From NCBI RefSeq assembly GCF_003086295.3, contig NC_092044.1, forward strand, positions 8,272,843 to 8,336,842: DNA of 64,000 nucleotides, read 5' to 3'. A program made the position numbers and the translations under genes. This stretch comes from Arachis hypogaea (lineage: Eukaryota; Streptophyta; Magnoliopsida; Fabales; Fabaceae). Within the stretch, counting starts at the first letter, position 1. The number at the start of each line of letters is the position of its first letter. Positions 1 through 11,600 of this stretch are shown here, in pieces. The notes under the pieces were generated by a model that was not told the origin of the DNA, searched no databases, and worked only from the letters and a program-made list of their open reading frames with translations.

Positions 1-231
1 CTTAGTTCCTACAATTAAGTGTCAGTTCTTATATTTGCTACGTATTTTAGGCTTAGCTCGATATTTAGTTTACTTTGGTCTTGATCTCTGAAATATCACA
101 ACATAAATAGTTGAAAACTGTAGGAACCTATATCAAACCAAAGGCATAATTTAATACAAATCTAGGGAGCAAAATAGTAAGTACTTTTGAACAATTTATG
201 CAGTCCTAATGGTTTACATTGACTGATTTAG

Positions 232-1968
232 ATGGAAGAATTATCAAGAGATACACTTTTCCCTAAAGTGGTTGAAGCATACTCTCGACCAACAAGAATT
301 GTCCGTGGGAAGGAAGGCGAACTTAATATGACGGTATTTTGTTTATTATTTTAGTTAATTGTGTTTCAAAACTGTATGTTGGGGCTTCCCTTTCATATAT
401 CAAGTTTATATGATGTATGGGTAAATGTTTCATTAATAAACACTATATATAAACTAGGACTTGTTCAGTAATATGAGAAGACACATGCTTAACACGTGCT
501 TATTTCTAACAGTCAAATCCTAAACCCAATTTTTGAAGGAGCTATAAATAGCATTATTAAAGCCACAATATTTGGGGATGTATTTAGTAAATGAACGCCT
601 TTACTCATTCCAAGGCATAATATACATCATGGCAATAATTCACATGGTAATGATAACCATAAACCTTGGAGTTCTAGTTGGTTATTGTTGTGGTTTTCGT
701 CAAGAATTTAAAAATCAGTAGCAAAGTTGCGTACTAGTGTATTTAGTCAGGATATATGATTGTTAACTCAAATGTAATCCTCAAGAAGCATAGAAATTAT
801 ACTCATTCTTTTGAATGCAAAAACAAGAAGGATAACAATGCCGGATCAGTTATTGATCCATGTAGCTAGTCCTCCTACAGTTAGTTTGGTAAAATGGTAA
901 AAATGGTGGTCTGAATTTCATGTATCTATTTTATAAGTGAAAACATACCCAAAAAAAAAATGTTTATAAATTTTACCATGAGTTTTACCCAAAACCAAAT
1001 TGACAACTAGTTAGTATGCTGATCTTTAATTAATGACCACATGTATGATTGACTTTTATATATTTATGTTACAATTAATACTTTTGGCATGTTCTCAATA
1101 TGGGAACTTAGGTGGATGAGGCTGCTTTTGAGACAAATGAAGAGAGAGTTTTATGGAGCACATTTTTGTCAGTTAAAGAGGGCATTAATCCTGGTATATA
1201 TCTCTAGCTCCTATGTATACTGTTGATATTTATTTAATGTTGCTACCTTTCAATCTTCATGACTACGGATTGTCTTTTGTCTCTGTATTTGCTTGGCACT
1301 CCTTTTTTATTTTTGTGCATATAATTCTTTCTACATGGAACTTTTTTCTTATTTTTCAATTTGCTTATTTATCATGATATTGATATTGTCTTAACTTCAC
1401 AGGTCTTGACATTGATGATTTTGTTGAGATTTCATCTCAGCTAATACAGCCGCTTGAAGATTTTTTCAACAATGTCTTTGTTATGGTGGTATGTTAATCT
1501 TACTGCTCAATTAGAGGATTGGTTTTTGTTTTTCATATATTTGTTGTTCAACAATGCCTCTATTGTTGTTCATATACAGCATGAAAACTCGATCGAACCA
1601 TTTACAACAAACTAAATTTAATTTTAACAAACTAAATTTAATTTTAATACACTATCGATAATAATAGTTTTACACTACACTATCAAAATTAATCTTGCAA
1701 AACTTTGGTTAGCACAATTGTATAATTGAACTTAAGTTTCCTTCTATATTTCTTGTAACTTGAGTTGTATAAACTCCTATAAATATTTAATGTGGAATGA
1801 GAATGAAAAACATATCTATATTCATTGTGGAAAGGTATAAAAGTCTCTAATCTTTTTATTGCAATGCAGGATGATGATAAGATCAGAAAAAACAGGCTAG
1901 CTATGCTAAAAGAAATTTCTGAGCTTCCAAGAGGAATAGCAGACCTCACAGTTCTTCCAGGATTTTAA
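232..1968 (+). CDS. EDD1: Bacterial-type glycyl-tRNA synthetase, organellar, C-terminal end (partial)
   Basis: Four exons are readable in one continuous frame: 232-333, 1112-1193, 1403-1488 and 1870-1968, ending at TAA 1966-1968. All introns have GT-AG borders. The 100 encoded residues include LFPKVVEAYSRPTRIVRG, VDEAAFETNEERVLW, LIQPLEDFFNNVFVMV and, at the end, KNRLAMLKEISELPRG...LPGF. This matches my knowledge of the C-terminal part of the GlyS-beta-like half of the plant dual-targeted glycyl-tRNA synthetase (Arabidopsis EDD1). The family charges tRNA-Gly in chloroplasts and mitochondria, and its C-terminal helical region resembles an anticodon-binding domain. Everything upstream of the first exon lies outside the window, and 1-231 reads as intron. 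No internal stop or frameshift is seen. The family call is fairly sure; orthology rather than paralogy is inferred. Confidence 0.82.
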
Positions 1969-2146
1969 GGATCCATAAACATAATATTTATTCCTCATAG
2001 GATAGACCAATTAGTTTTTGTTTCTTGGTTTCATTCGAGTTTGTATATGCTACCTTTTGGCTTTATTCTTGAGGATAGGGGCTAGTTTGTAAATTAGTTG
2101 TAGCATATGTATTATCCTTTTGGATATTCTTCATTCATCATCATAT

Positions 2147-2152
2147 AATAAA
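2147..2152 (+). terminator. Possible poly(A) signal of the glycyl-tRNA synthetase gene
   Basis: AATAAA lies about 180 bp after the stop codon, followed by an A-rich run. It is a plausible near-upstream polyadenylation element, but plant signals are loose and this rests on motif and position only. Confidence 0.35.
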
Positions 2153-2829
2153 ATAAAAAACGCAACCTTTTTTTATATTCTTGATTTCGTATGTATTTCT
2201 TTTTCATGGATAAATATAACCACTCAATTTTTTTGTACAACTTTTTAAACAATACAAATTAAAAACGACTTTCTAAAATTAGTGTTGGTAAATTGAAAAA
2301 AAAATTGAGAATTAATTACTTTTGAATTAAAGTAATGGAATTATATGCCCGAAAAGCAATTACTTGGGCATTTTTTGGAAATTAGAGGTAAACTACTTTG
2401 TGGTTTATTATTGTACGATAATTGTACGATAAATATAATTATATACTCATTTAATACATAATCTAAATTTCTTTGCATAGTTTATTGAATATATAGTATT
2501 TGAATTAAATTTCAAAATGATTAATTTATTATATTATTTTTATACAAATATTAGGTGTCCAAATCTTTTGAGTAGCTAAACTGTTAAAAATAAAAACTAT
2601 TCACCTCGTTGCTTCTTCTTCTTCTTTAATGTTGTCGCCATTACCGTCATCGTTATCATTGCTGCCACCACTGTCTTTTTTAACATCGTTGTCGTCATCG
2701 CTGTTGACTTTTTCTTGATATTGTTGTTGATGTTTAATTTTTTTTTCTTTTTTTTCCTCCTCATTCTTTTTTATTATTATCATTGTCCTCGTCTTCATCT
2801 TTTTCTTTTCCTATAAATATTCAAAAAAC

Positions 2830-3510
2830 TAAAACACAGAAATTTTAATGTACAACACATAAATTTTGGTGTAGCAAAAATTTGTGTACTATGTGCAAAA
2901 ATTTGTATATTATACCAATAAAATATGTATAGTATACAAGATACTGATGTATATATCACAGCAAGTTGCAAACTTGAAAAATCAAGAAATCCAAGAAGCG
3001 GTTCTTTAGTTCCTTAGTTGGTTAAATTCTATTGAAGTTGTAGTTAGTTCTTTGACTTAGTCTTAGATAAACTTGTATATTTATAAGCGTCCTTAGTTGT
3101 AGGGGATACAATTATTTTCATAACTCAATTCTATCTAGTTTTCTTTTGCTGTAATTCTTTCACGCATCTAGTGTACAATTTTATTTTCTTTTTCTATAAT
3201 CCAAATGTTCCGTTATTCATTCATGTAACACATAAATTTTAGTGTATATAAGACAAAAATTTTAATCTATAGTATAGAAATTTTGATTTACATCTCAGAA
3301 ATTTAGAAGATTACATAATTAGAATAGTGACTCACCCAACTAATAAAATACATTTGTAACAAAAATTTGTGTATTATATGCAAAAACTCGTGTGCTATGT
3401 TTCGAATTTTGTGTGCTATGTAAAAAATATTCGTGATATATATAAGTTTATGTTTTGTTTTAAAAATTTGTGTTATATCAATAGGTTTTTATGCTCTTCA
3501 ACAAAAATTG
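2830..3510. repeat. Degenerate AAATTTGTGT quasi-repeat cluster
   Basis: Roughly ten short units of the type ACAAAAATTTGTGT(A/G)..ATG are visible on the plus strand, together with the opposite orientation (ACATAAATTTTAGTGTAT). They lie on both sides of an unrelated 240-bp insert. This looks like an old repetitive element rather than simple sequence. Confidence 0.45.
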
Positions 3511-3896
3511 ATGTGCTTTAGAAAGCACAAAAAAAATAATAAACTAATAATGTATACACGTATTTTTGTTTTTGCCCGACTTTATACTAACTTAATTGGA
3601 TGGATTTAGTTATAAAAAAAGTTGTAAACGTAGCATCACTCATCGTAGTCCTGTATAAGCATAAATGTGACAAGTATTTATTTAATAAAGTATATTTATT
3701 ACATATTTTAATACTTACTTTTATTCAAACTTTAATTAATAATTATGGATTGAATCGACTAAAATGTGATGATTTTAATTGTTATAAAACTATACATAAT
3801 TATCGCCTCTCATTCCTCTGTTGCCCTCATTTCCATATCCCAAAGACCCAAACCTTTCTTGCGCCCCCAAATCTCCAGACTCACGCACAACACTTT

Positions 3897-3948
3897 TGGG
3901 CCTATAGATTTGGAAATGAGGCCTGCTTAAATTTGGGCCTTAAGCCCA
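3897..3948 (+). promoter_or_regulatory. Site II (TGGGCC/TGGGCT) promoter cluster of the J-domain gene
   Basis: TGGGCC occurs at 3897-3902 and 3934-3939, and AGCCCA (reverse of TGGGCT) at 3943-3948. They lie 170-220 bp before the ATG at 4119. Site II elements are established TCP-binding motifs in promoters of plant housekeeping and mitochondrial-protein genes, which suits a chaperone gene. No clear TATA box is seen. Confidence 0.5.
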
Positions 3949-4118
3949 TACAAGTTTCCACCGATAAGAGAGAACCTTGGCGTGGGGACTGGGGACTCCA
4001 CAAACTCAAAACGACGCCGTCGTCTACATTCAGTGGAAGGTTGAAATTGAAAAAAAGGCACCCTTGACCTCAATATTCTTTTGGTCAGAACTCAGAACCA
4101 TTGATCTCTTTCGATAAT

Positions 4119-6591
4119 ATGCAAAGAGCTTCATCACGATGGCGAAACTTGTTCTCTATAAACTCTTACATGTTTCAACAGCAATCTTCTTATGCGTTTC
4201 ATTCAACCCCGTCTTCCTATGACAAATGGAAGAGTAAATGGAACTCCGTGAGTTTATTATCTCTTCCTTTTTCTCAATTGCGCCGATTTTTTTTTTGTCT
4301 CTTTTTTGATAATTTTTTTTGGTCTTGCATTGCAGGATGTAAGAAGAACTGGTCAACATCCATCTAAGGTATGCATTTCAGCTAACATTTTTCCAATAAC
4401 CGTGGAATATTTTGTTCCATTTTTTATTTTTTTTTTAATGCGGTTAAAATTGATGTTTCAATACACATTTATATGGTAAACTAAGCTAAGCATTGATGTT
4501 GTTCTTTATTAATATCTTTGATTCTTTGCATCACAACTCAACTTTGATATAACACGTGTTAATGTTCTTAATGTGCACATAGGTAGAATTTCCTAATCTA
4601 TATACTCCTATATATATGAAGAATGAACAATTTTTCAGTGCGGTATGCAATATCTGAAGAGAAGAGATTCATAGAGAATTCTTATTCTAGATTGAAACTT
4701 ATTAGCATAGTAGCTAGAATCTTGATTTTACTCTCAAAATCTTTCCATGTTATGATTTTAAATGAGTCATCCGGTTTTATAAAGTTTCTACTAGGTCAGA
4801 TGATTTTACGATTTAAATCTTGTTACGATTCAATTTTTACGTATTTACTTTACTTTTTTTATTCCGCATAAAATCTCGATTTTCTTTACCATGCTTGTTA
4901 GGTGGTTTAGGACTTACAACCCTACCTGGATGTAGTTATTTCACTGATTTTGCAAATGTGAACTTCAGACTCATATCAAATATGTTACCCGGCAAAAGCG
5001 TGCTGATGCAAAGAAAGCTTTAAAAAATCTCCTTTACAATAGTGGTTCCTCTAAAATTTCATTTGAGGTATGCTTTCTAATATCTTTGTTGTAATGTTTT
5101 ATGTTTTGGTTATACCTGATACTTCATATTTTGCTTTGTTTGTTTGAATTAGAAATTTAGAATTGCTTATTGTTGACAATTTGCATGATGATTTTTGTTT
5201 ACGCACCTTTTCCTAGGAAAAGGAAACAAAATGGAACTCCGACTGGTATGGAGATCAAGATGATGATTCAAAAAGGTCTTTCAATAAAGATCAACCAAGT
5301 TCTGGTCAGCGGTTTAGCGGAAAATCACAAAAGAGAACTAAACGTGAGTTGTTCGTAGTATTTAGTTATTACATTGTTCCATAACCTGTGTTGTTCAAAC
5401 TTTTAATATGTAAAGGTCCCTTGTTTTCTATTCTCTTGTTTGCATTAATCTTCTTTCTATCTTAATGATATTATCTTTTATTTTCCTAACCATTCATCTC
5501 CATTTTAAGTTCAGGAAAGATCAGAAGAGAAAGTTTCTGCGAGGACTTTGACGATGGTGCGGAGCAAATCTTCCAAGCAAGATTTGGTAAAAAGTGGTAC
5601 ACATGGTCTTTCACTAATTTGAGGGGATCTTCTTCTGAGTCTTCCACGTCTGGCTTTGAATGGAGGGAACACTCAAATAGGACAAACAAGTGGAGAAGTG
5701 TGAGTGACATAGAGTCTGATGATGATGATTCATCATGTTATGTAGGATCAAGTTCTGATAGAACTATTCTTGGTCTACCTGCCACAGGTCCTCTAAAGAT
5801 TGAAGATGTTAAAAATGCGTAAGTCTTCAGGGTTCCTTATTCAGTTCTGGTTCTTGTCTTTGGATATACACACACAAAATTTCTCATAGCTCTTTCTTAC
5901 CTGTGTAGTTTCCGGTTGTCGGCTTTAAAATGGCATCCTGATAAGCATCAAGGCCCTTCCCAGGTGAGTTTAAAATATTTGTTTGGCCTATATCTATGTC
6001 TTAGAAATTGGCATTGCTTATATTATAGGATAAAGTATACCTTTTATCCCTGAAGTTTGTTAAAAGTTTTGAAAATACTCCTAAGTTTTAATTTGTCTCA
6101 ATTTTGTCCAAAAGGTTTTTGATTTGCATCAAATCTACTTTTAACGGCTAATTTTTCAAAAAATTTATGACTAATTTAGCAATAGTTTCACAAGAACAAC
6201 CTTCAACACAAGTAAATTAGACATAGTTATCATGCATTATTGTTGGATTTGTCCTAAATTTTTTGAAAATTTAGCTGTCAACGAATATATTTGATACAAA
6301 TCGAAAATTTTTGGGACAAAATTGAGACAAATTGAAACTTTTGGATATTTTTAAAACTTTTAGTAAACTTCAAGGACAAAAAGTATATTTTACCTTATAT
6401 TATAATAGTGCCTTCTAAACATGAAAATTTTGATTACAGTATTTGTTTCTCATTTCCGTATTGTCTGTCTCCTTAACGGATCTCTTTTTCGCATTTTCGC
6501 CTTTACATGATAGCAGGCAATGGCTGAAGAGAAGTTCAAGCTATGTGTAAATGCATACAAGTCGTTATGCAATGCTTTATCCACGGCTTAG
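4119..6591 (+). CDS. J-domain (DnaJ-like) protein with C-terminal J domain, probably mitochondrial
   Basis: Seven exons join in frame to 273 residues: 4119-4247, 4336-4368, 4969-5067, 5217-5343, 5515-5818, 5909-5963 and 6517-6591 (TAG). The N-terminus (MQRASSRWRNLF...) is rich in R and S and lacks acids, as expected of a mitochondrial presequence; targeting is inferred. The middle is charged and low in complexity, with a DDDD acidic patch near residue 205. The J domain is C-terminal, about residues 209-270, with HPD at 240-242 inside LSALKWHPDKHQG. That motif stimulates Hsp70 ATPase in all J proteins. The first exon begins at the ATG; an in-frame TTG at 4101 is not a start. A MITE occupies intron 6. 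The specific client is unknown. Confidence 0.85.
6028..6394. mobile_element. Mutator-type MITE in intron 6 of the J-domain gene
   Basis: The ends are inverted: GGATAAAGTATACCTTTTAT at the left, and the reverse complement GGTAAAATATACTTTTTGTC at the right. The similarity extends well into both arms (TTTTAAAACTTTT, TTTGTCTCAATTTTGTCC). Both ends are flanked by the same 10 bp, TTATATTATA (6018-6027 and 6395-6404). A 9-10 bp target duplication fits the Mutator superfamily. The element is 367 bp with no coding capacity. Confidence 0.8.
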
Positions 6592-8633
6592 GTGAATTTC
6601 AAATCGGTTATTTATCTCCATCATATTCAGAGCTGGTTAATGTTGTACGATTAAATTTAATTATTTCTTTGTATTTCATTCATAATATATTCAAGATTTG
6701 AAACATTGAAAATGATAAAAACAAGTGCTAAGCTAACTCTTTGACTGAGAAGAGAAGTGAAATGGTCTTCAGTCGGAGAAATAGTTATTTATCAACAGAA
6801 TTTTAAGTAATAAGCACACGAAGGGTGTTGCAATGAAAGAAAACTGTGGGATGTTTATTCTTGTGGATAAATAGTAAGATCACTAAATGCTAATTTTTAC
6901 TTTTTAGCCTTTTATCGGGATTAATTCAAACTTCAAAGAACCAAAACTTGTGTCTGGATTTATGTTTTCTCCGTAGATCTTTACAATGCAGAATAGCCAT
7001 GGGACTTCAATAGAAGCTGATGATGATACATTACAAATTTACAACTAGTAAGATTAACGTTTTTGCCCCCTCCTATTGACAAGTATCTCTAATTTATCAT
7101 TATCAAAGTATTCATACTATCAAAGGTGGCTTTTACTAATTTAATTCTTTATAAGCAAAGTTCATAGAAGTTAAACCAAAAACCTATATTTTAGTATAGG
7201 AATAAATATCGAAGTTGGTTCCAAACTTACAAATGCAAGTCACTTTTTTTTGGACATTAATACAATCCAAATATGTTGGTTTTGCATGTGTTATTAATGC
7301 AATCCAAATACTGTCAGACCATCCGATTATTTTATAAGAAATTTAAAAAAAAATTAATATTAAATCAGAGGATTTATTTTTTTTGTTGTTATTTTTTTTT
7401 TTTGAAGTTCACATATCGGATAGTCTGATTTTTGTCTTTAAAAAATGGGTCCAATTTTTGTTCTTCCAAAACTCTGAAGATCCAATTTGTAGACTTTAAA
7501 TCAAATAGTATCACATTTGAGATTAACATCCTTACACCACAATCATAAAAAATACCATCCTCATTCCAATATAAAAAATAGTTTGCTATTGAGTCCCTGA
7601 AATAGAAAAAGTTGGTAAATTTTGTCAGCCCAACATTTTAAAATCTTGGAGGCCGAATCCACCACCCTTGTAGTTCCAACCCAATTTGACATTTAGTCGT
7701 TCAGACGGAAATATGGAATAATAATTTAACTAATAATGTAGACTGGTCCATAATAATTTTTATTTTAGACAAATTAATTCTTAGTAAAAAACAAATTTTA
7801 TGTTTAATATTTTAAAATATTAGACCAATTAATCTCAAATAAATTCACAACCATATGGTTTTTGAACATTAAAGATTATTTTATCATCTTTCTAGAAACA
7901 TTTATTATTTTAACTTATAAAAACTAACATATCTAATATTTGAAACAAAATTTATTATGTACCAATTTTAGGTGTGAGTATAATACTATAGTCATGGATG
8001 ATTTAGTTATACTTTAGTCAAATATATTAATAATTATATTATGAGTATAAATAAAAAATCAATTATTTATATAAAATATATATTTAAATATAAAATATAT
8101 ATTAAAATAAATTAAATATTATATATACACAAATATATAATAATTTTTTATTATTTATAATATTTTTTAACTCTACAAATTAAAGATTAATCTACTATAA
8201 ATTTAAATTTCATTTAAGAATATGACATTAATCAATAAATTATTGGATAAAAAATTCGATCTCCATATTTGTTTAAGCAAAAAAAAAAAAAAAAGAGTAA
8301 ACTTACAACTTGATTAACTAAATTAGTTTCAAATAAATACATAATAGTTAGTTCATTGACTAACTTTTAACGTGTAAATAACATTTTTAAGATTAAAAAA
8401 AAAAACATTGTCAATATACCAAATTATTTAAAGATTTGCCATATCATCCGTAAAAGTATCCACCATACCAATTTTTTCTTTTTAAACAAAGTTCGAGAGT
8501 TGCACCCGCAGCCAATACCGACCCATTCAGATAATCGGTTAATTGTTGGTTACTTGAAATAAATAAATAAATGATAAATAATCAAAATCGAATTCTTGAT
8601 ACGCGTGTGCATTCCAAGGAATCTGAGAAAGAA
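6592..8633. other. AT-rich spacer between the J-domain and RING genes
   Basis: No reading frame of interest is seen. A small inverted pair (TCAGACCATCCGAT near 7316 and the reverse of TCAGACTATCCGAT near 7420) suggests an old MITE remnant. The rest is A/T-rich with homopolymer runs. The last 100-150 bp must contain the promoter and 5' UTR of the next gene, but no clear TATA box stands out. Confidence 0.45.
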
Positions 8634-11600
8634 ATGGCGACGGAAGAAGAAGAAGTGGTGGCTGAAGTTGAAGCTGTGGAGGCCGTATATGGAACCGATT
8701 GCGTCCTTCTACAATCCTTCCCTCCCCATTTTCGCATCTCCGTCAAGCCAAGAACCGCTGATGTTTCCTTCGAACAGGTCAATTTTTTCTCCTCTTTCTG
8801 CATCGTCATTTTTCTGTAAATTATTTTCTTTTCGTTTTATGTATGCTTACTTCTTTTGGCTTCGATTCATGTATGATGATCAGTGGTATTGTTTTAGTTC
8901 AGAAACCGTATAACTGAGCTATGTTTGATTACGTTTTTTTTTTTTTTTTTAATAAAAGAAATTAAATTTATGTTCGAGTAGGTACCATAAGCATGCTTTT
9001 GAAATCATAGGAATCAATTTCCAAAAGATGAGTTTGGTTCAGTAATGGTATTAGTGTAAATACTATAACCTCAATATGAATTCGATGAGCTGGAAGTTTG
9101 GCAGTGGTACACAAAAAGATGTGATTAATTGATAGGATTAGTAACTATTATTATTATTATTTGGTTATTTATTTCGATGATTATGTTAATTTCTTGATTT
9201 GCCATCAAACTTGATTGGGATTATGATTGTTATGCAAAAGGCTTAAGTACCCTGGGATCATTCAATCTTCATGGTGTGTTGCTGATATAGTATATTATTG
9301 GAATCGAGTACAACTAACTTAAGGGGAAGGTTGCCGAAGACTTGTAAAGATTATTGAGGCCTTATTTGTTATTTTTCTGTGATGTGGGATTCTAATGGTT
9401 ATGATGATTAGATATTACAGTTATGAATGCATTTTTGTTTCCCTTGGTCTGTTAGTTTTGATGTTAGACCCGTGGAACAAATGTATGATTCTGATTTTCA
9501 AAAATAATTTTTGTATTATTTCTCTTTACAGTTTGTAGAAGCCATTGTAGACGTAAAAGCAGGCCCGCAGGTATGTTTTGTTGCAAATTTGTATATATAA
9601 GTAGAGTTTGCTAGCTGCTTTTGAATATGGTAGCTTAGGATATTATTTTAGAATCTTAAGCATGGTTGTGTTTGGCTTCCACTTGATGTAAAAGTTCATT
9701 ATCATTTGAAAAGGGGTACCCTTATAACAAGGTTGCAGTTTTAGGAAGCTTCACTTCATTGATGTCTTAATGAATTTCTTGTTTTAATAAAAAAAAGAGG
9801 AATTTGAATAAAGTTATCTGGGTGCTGTAAAATAAAGTTGATCACGATATTTGATGCACTTTCCTAGTCCTGTTTTTGCTGAGAGACTGCACGAATAATT
9901 TGGTGAAATTTAATTTTGTTGGATATAACTAGTTATCTTCCAGCTTCATCTCATTCTTAAATTAGTTTGGAAATCTTGTGCAATCTTGATTCCTCTTTTT
10001 AAATCAATATAGACAAGCTTATATTCTTCTGCATCTTTATTGTGATAGTATCCGAAAGAACCGCCTTCTATCAATCTTGTGGATTCGAAGGGTCTGGATG
10101 AACAGAGACAAAAGTATCTGCTGAATTACATACGAAGTAAAGCTAACGAGCTCTCCCCTTCTTTAATGCTTGTAGCTCTTTGCGAGGTAACGGTTTCATT
10201 GTTGATATATTTGCTGCACTTTCTGAACTAGTAATTTTAATAATTATGAATTTTATTCTCTCTTTTTCCCACGTCCATTTTTGTCATGCTTCACGTCCCT
10301 ATGACGAATAATATTTGATTTCCTTGTTATACTACCAATGATCAGTCAATGATCTGTTGCTTCACACCTTGCTCCTTTGGCGATGTACTTTAGTTATAGG
10401 ACTTCTATCAATCTATAACTTGAGGATATAGATCACCATTAAGTCATAAAGATGTTTGTATCACACATCTTGTTAAAATCTGTTCAAATGATACTTAATT
10501 TGTTGGAAAATGTAAACCTACTCATTGATTCCCTCTTTTATTTTGACTGTAACTTATTCATTTTTTTTCATTATAGTTTTTTTTTTTTTATTTATTTAGG
10601 GCGCAATAGTGCCGTTTGATCTATGTAGTTGACCACCTAATAGGAAAAGGCTTTGTTGTTGTTGTTTAATTTGTGATTTTGCTTTGCGTAACATGAGAGT
10701 TATGTAACCTTCAAATAGATAGCACATCAAAATATATTTGTAATCTCATAACTTATAATTTACCATGTAAAATATATTTGTAGGAAGCAGCAGAGAAGCT
10801 GTCAACTATGAACCATCCTGATGGGGATTGTCCGTTGTGCTTGTTCCCTTTGGTCCCTGAAGATCAACAGAGTACAAAATTGCCTTTTATGAAGCTAATG
10901 TCTTGCTTTCACTGTTTCCACAGGTGCGCACTTATTAATTGTATCATTTTGAGTTCTGATCTTTTGGTTCTTATATTCATTATTCATTGTATTAGAGTTT
11001 TAGAATTTGTATGTAGTTAACTTATTTTGGTTGCCATTTTAACATCTAATTTATCTTTAATTTTTATTGATAATTGACAGTGAATGTATCATTCAGTGGT
11101 GGAACTGGCTTCAAACTTCTAAAGAAGCAGACTCTGCTTATTCAGCAAGTGCAACTACGCACCCTAACCGAGGTATGGACAATCAGATATTTATTTTTGA
11201 CATTATATGGTTTGCAATATGAAATTAGATCTAGATATAGTCCACAATATGAAATTAATCTACAAGATTTGTGGTGTAAAAATTCAAAATTTAACACTAC
11301 TAACTTTCCTTTCCTTCCCTTCCCTTTTCCTCCAAGACCCCAACTCAGAAACAATTCCTTAGGAGTTCTTTTCTTGATAGAGTTTTTTCAAATGTTTACA
11401 ATTTGAGATTTTAGTTTACTATTTGTAGTTAACTAACATTATGGCATCTATACTAATCTCCTTGCATTGAGAACTTTTGCTTCTTTGGTCATTCCAGTAA
11501 TACAATCTTAGTGAATACCATGACAAATGAGGAGTGCAATTTTCTAATGAATTTCTGTTTGTGTTATTAGATAAAAATGGAAAATTGGAAGAGGGAGTTG

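Larger units (their letters stand above)
1969..3896. other. Spacer: 3' UTR, CTT-rich low-complexity tract and quasi-repeats
   Basis: After the 3' UTR comes AT-rich DNA. A CTT/GTT-rich low-complexity tract at about 2600-2810 opens a spurious minus-strand frame of K, E, D and N residues. From about 2830 to 3510 there are many copies of a loose motif like AAAAATTTGTGTATTATG in both orientations. These are split by about 240 bp (2960-3200) with a promoter-like TATATTTATAAG that could be a solo LTR remnant, though I could not find matching ends. No gene is supported here. Confidence 0.5.

Noticed and set aside
2601..2798. 65-residue minus-strand open frame rich in K, E, D and N
   Set aside because: It is produced by a CTT/GTT-rich low-complexity tract; no promoter, splice or domain evidence.
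3600..4067. 155-residue plus-strand open frame
   Set aside because: It overlaps the site II promoter region of the J-domain gene, begins in AT-rich DNA and has no family features.
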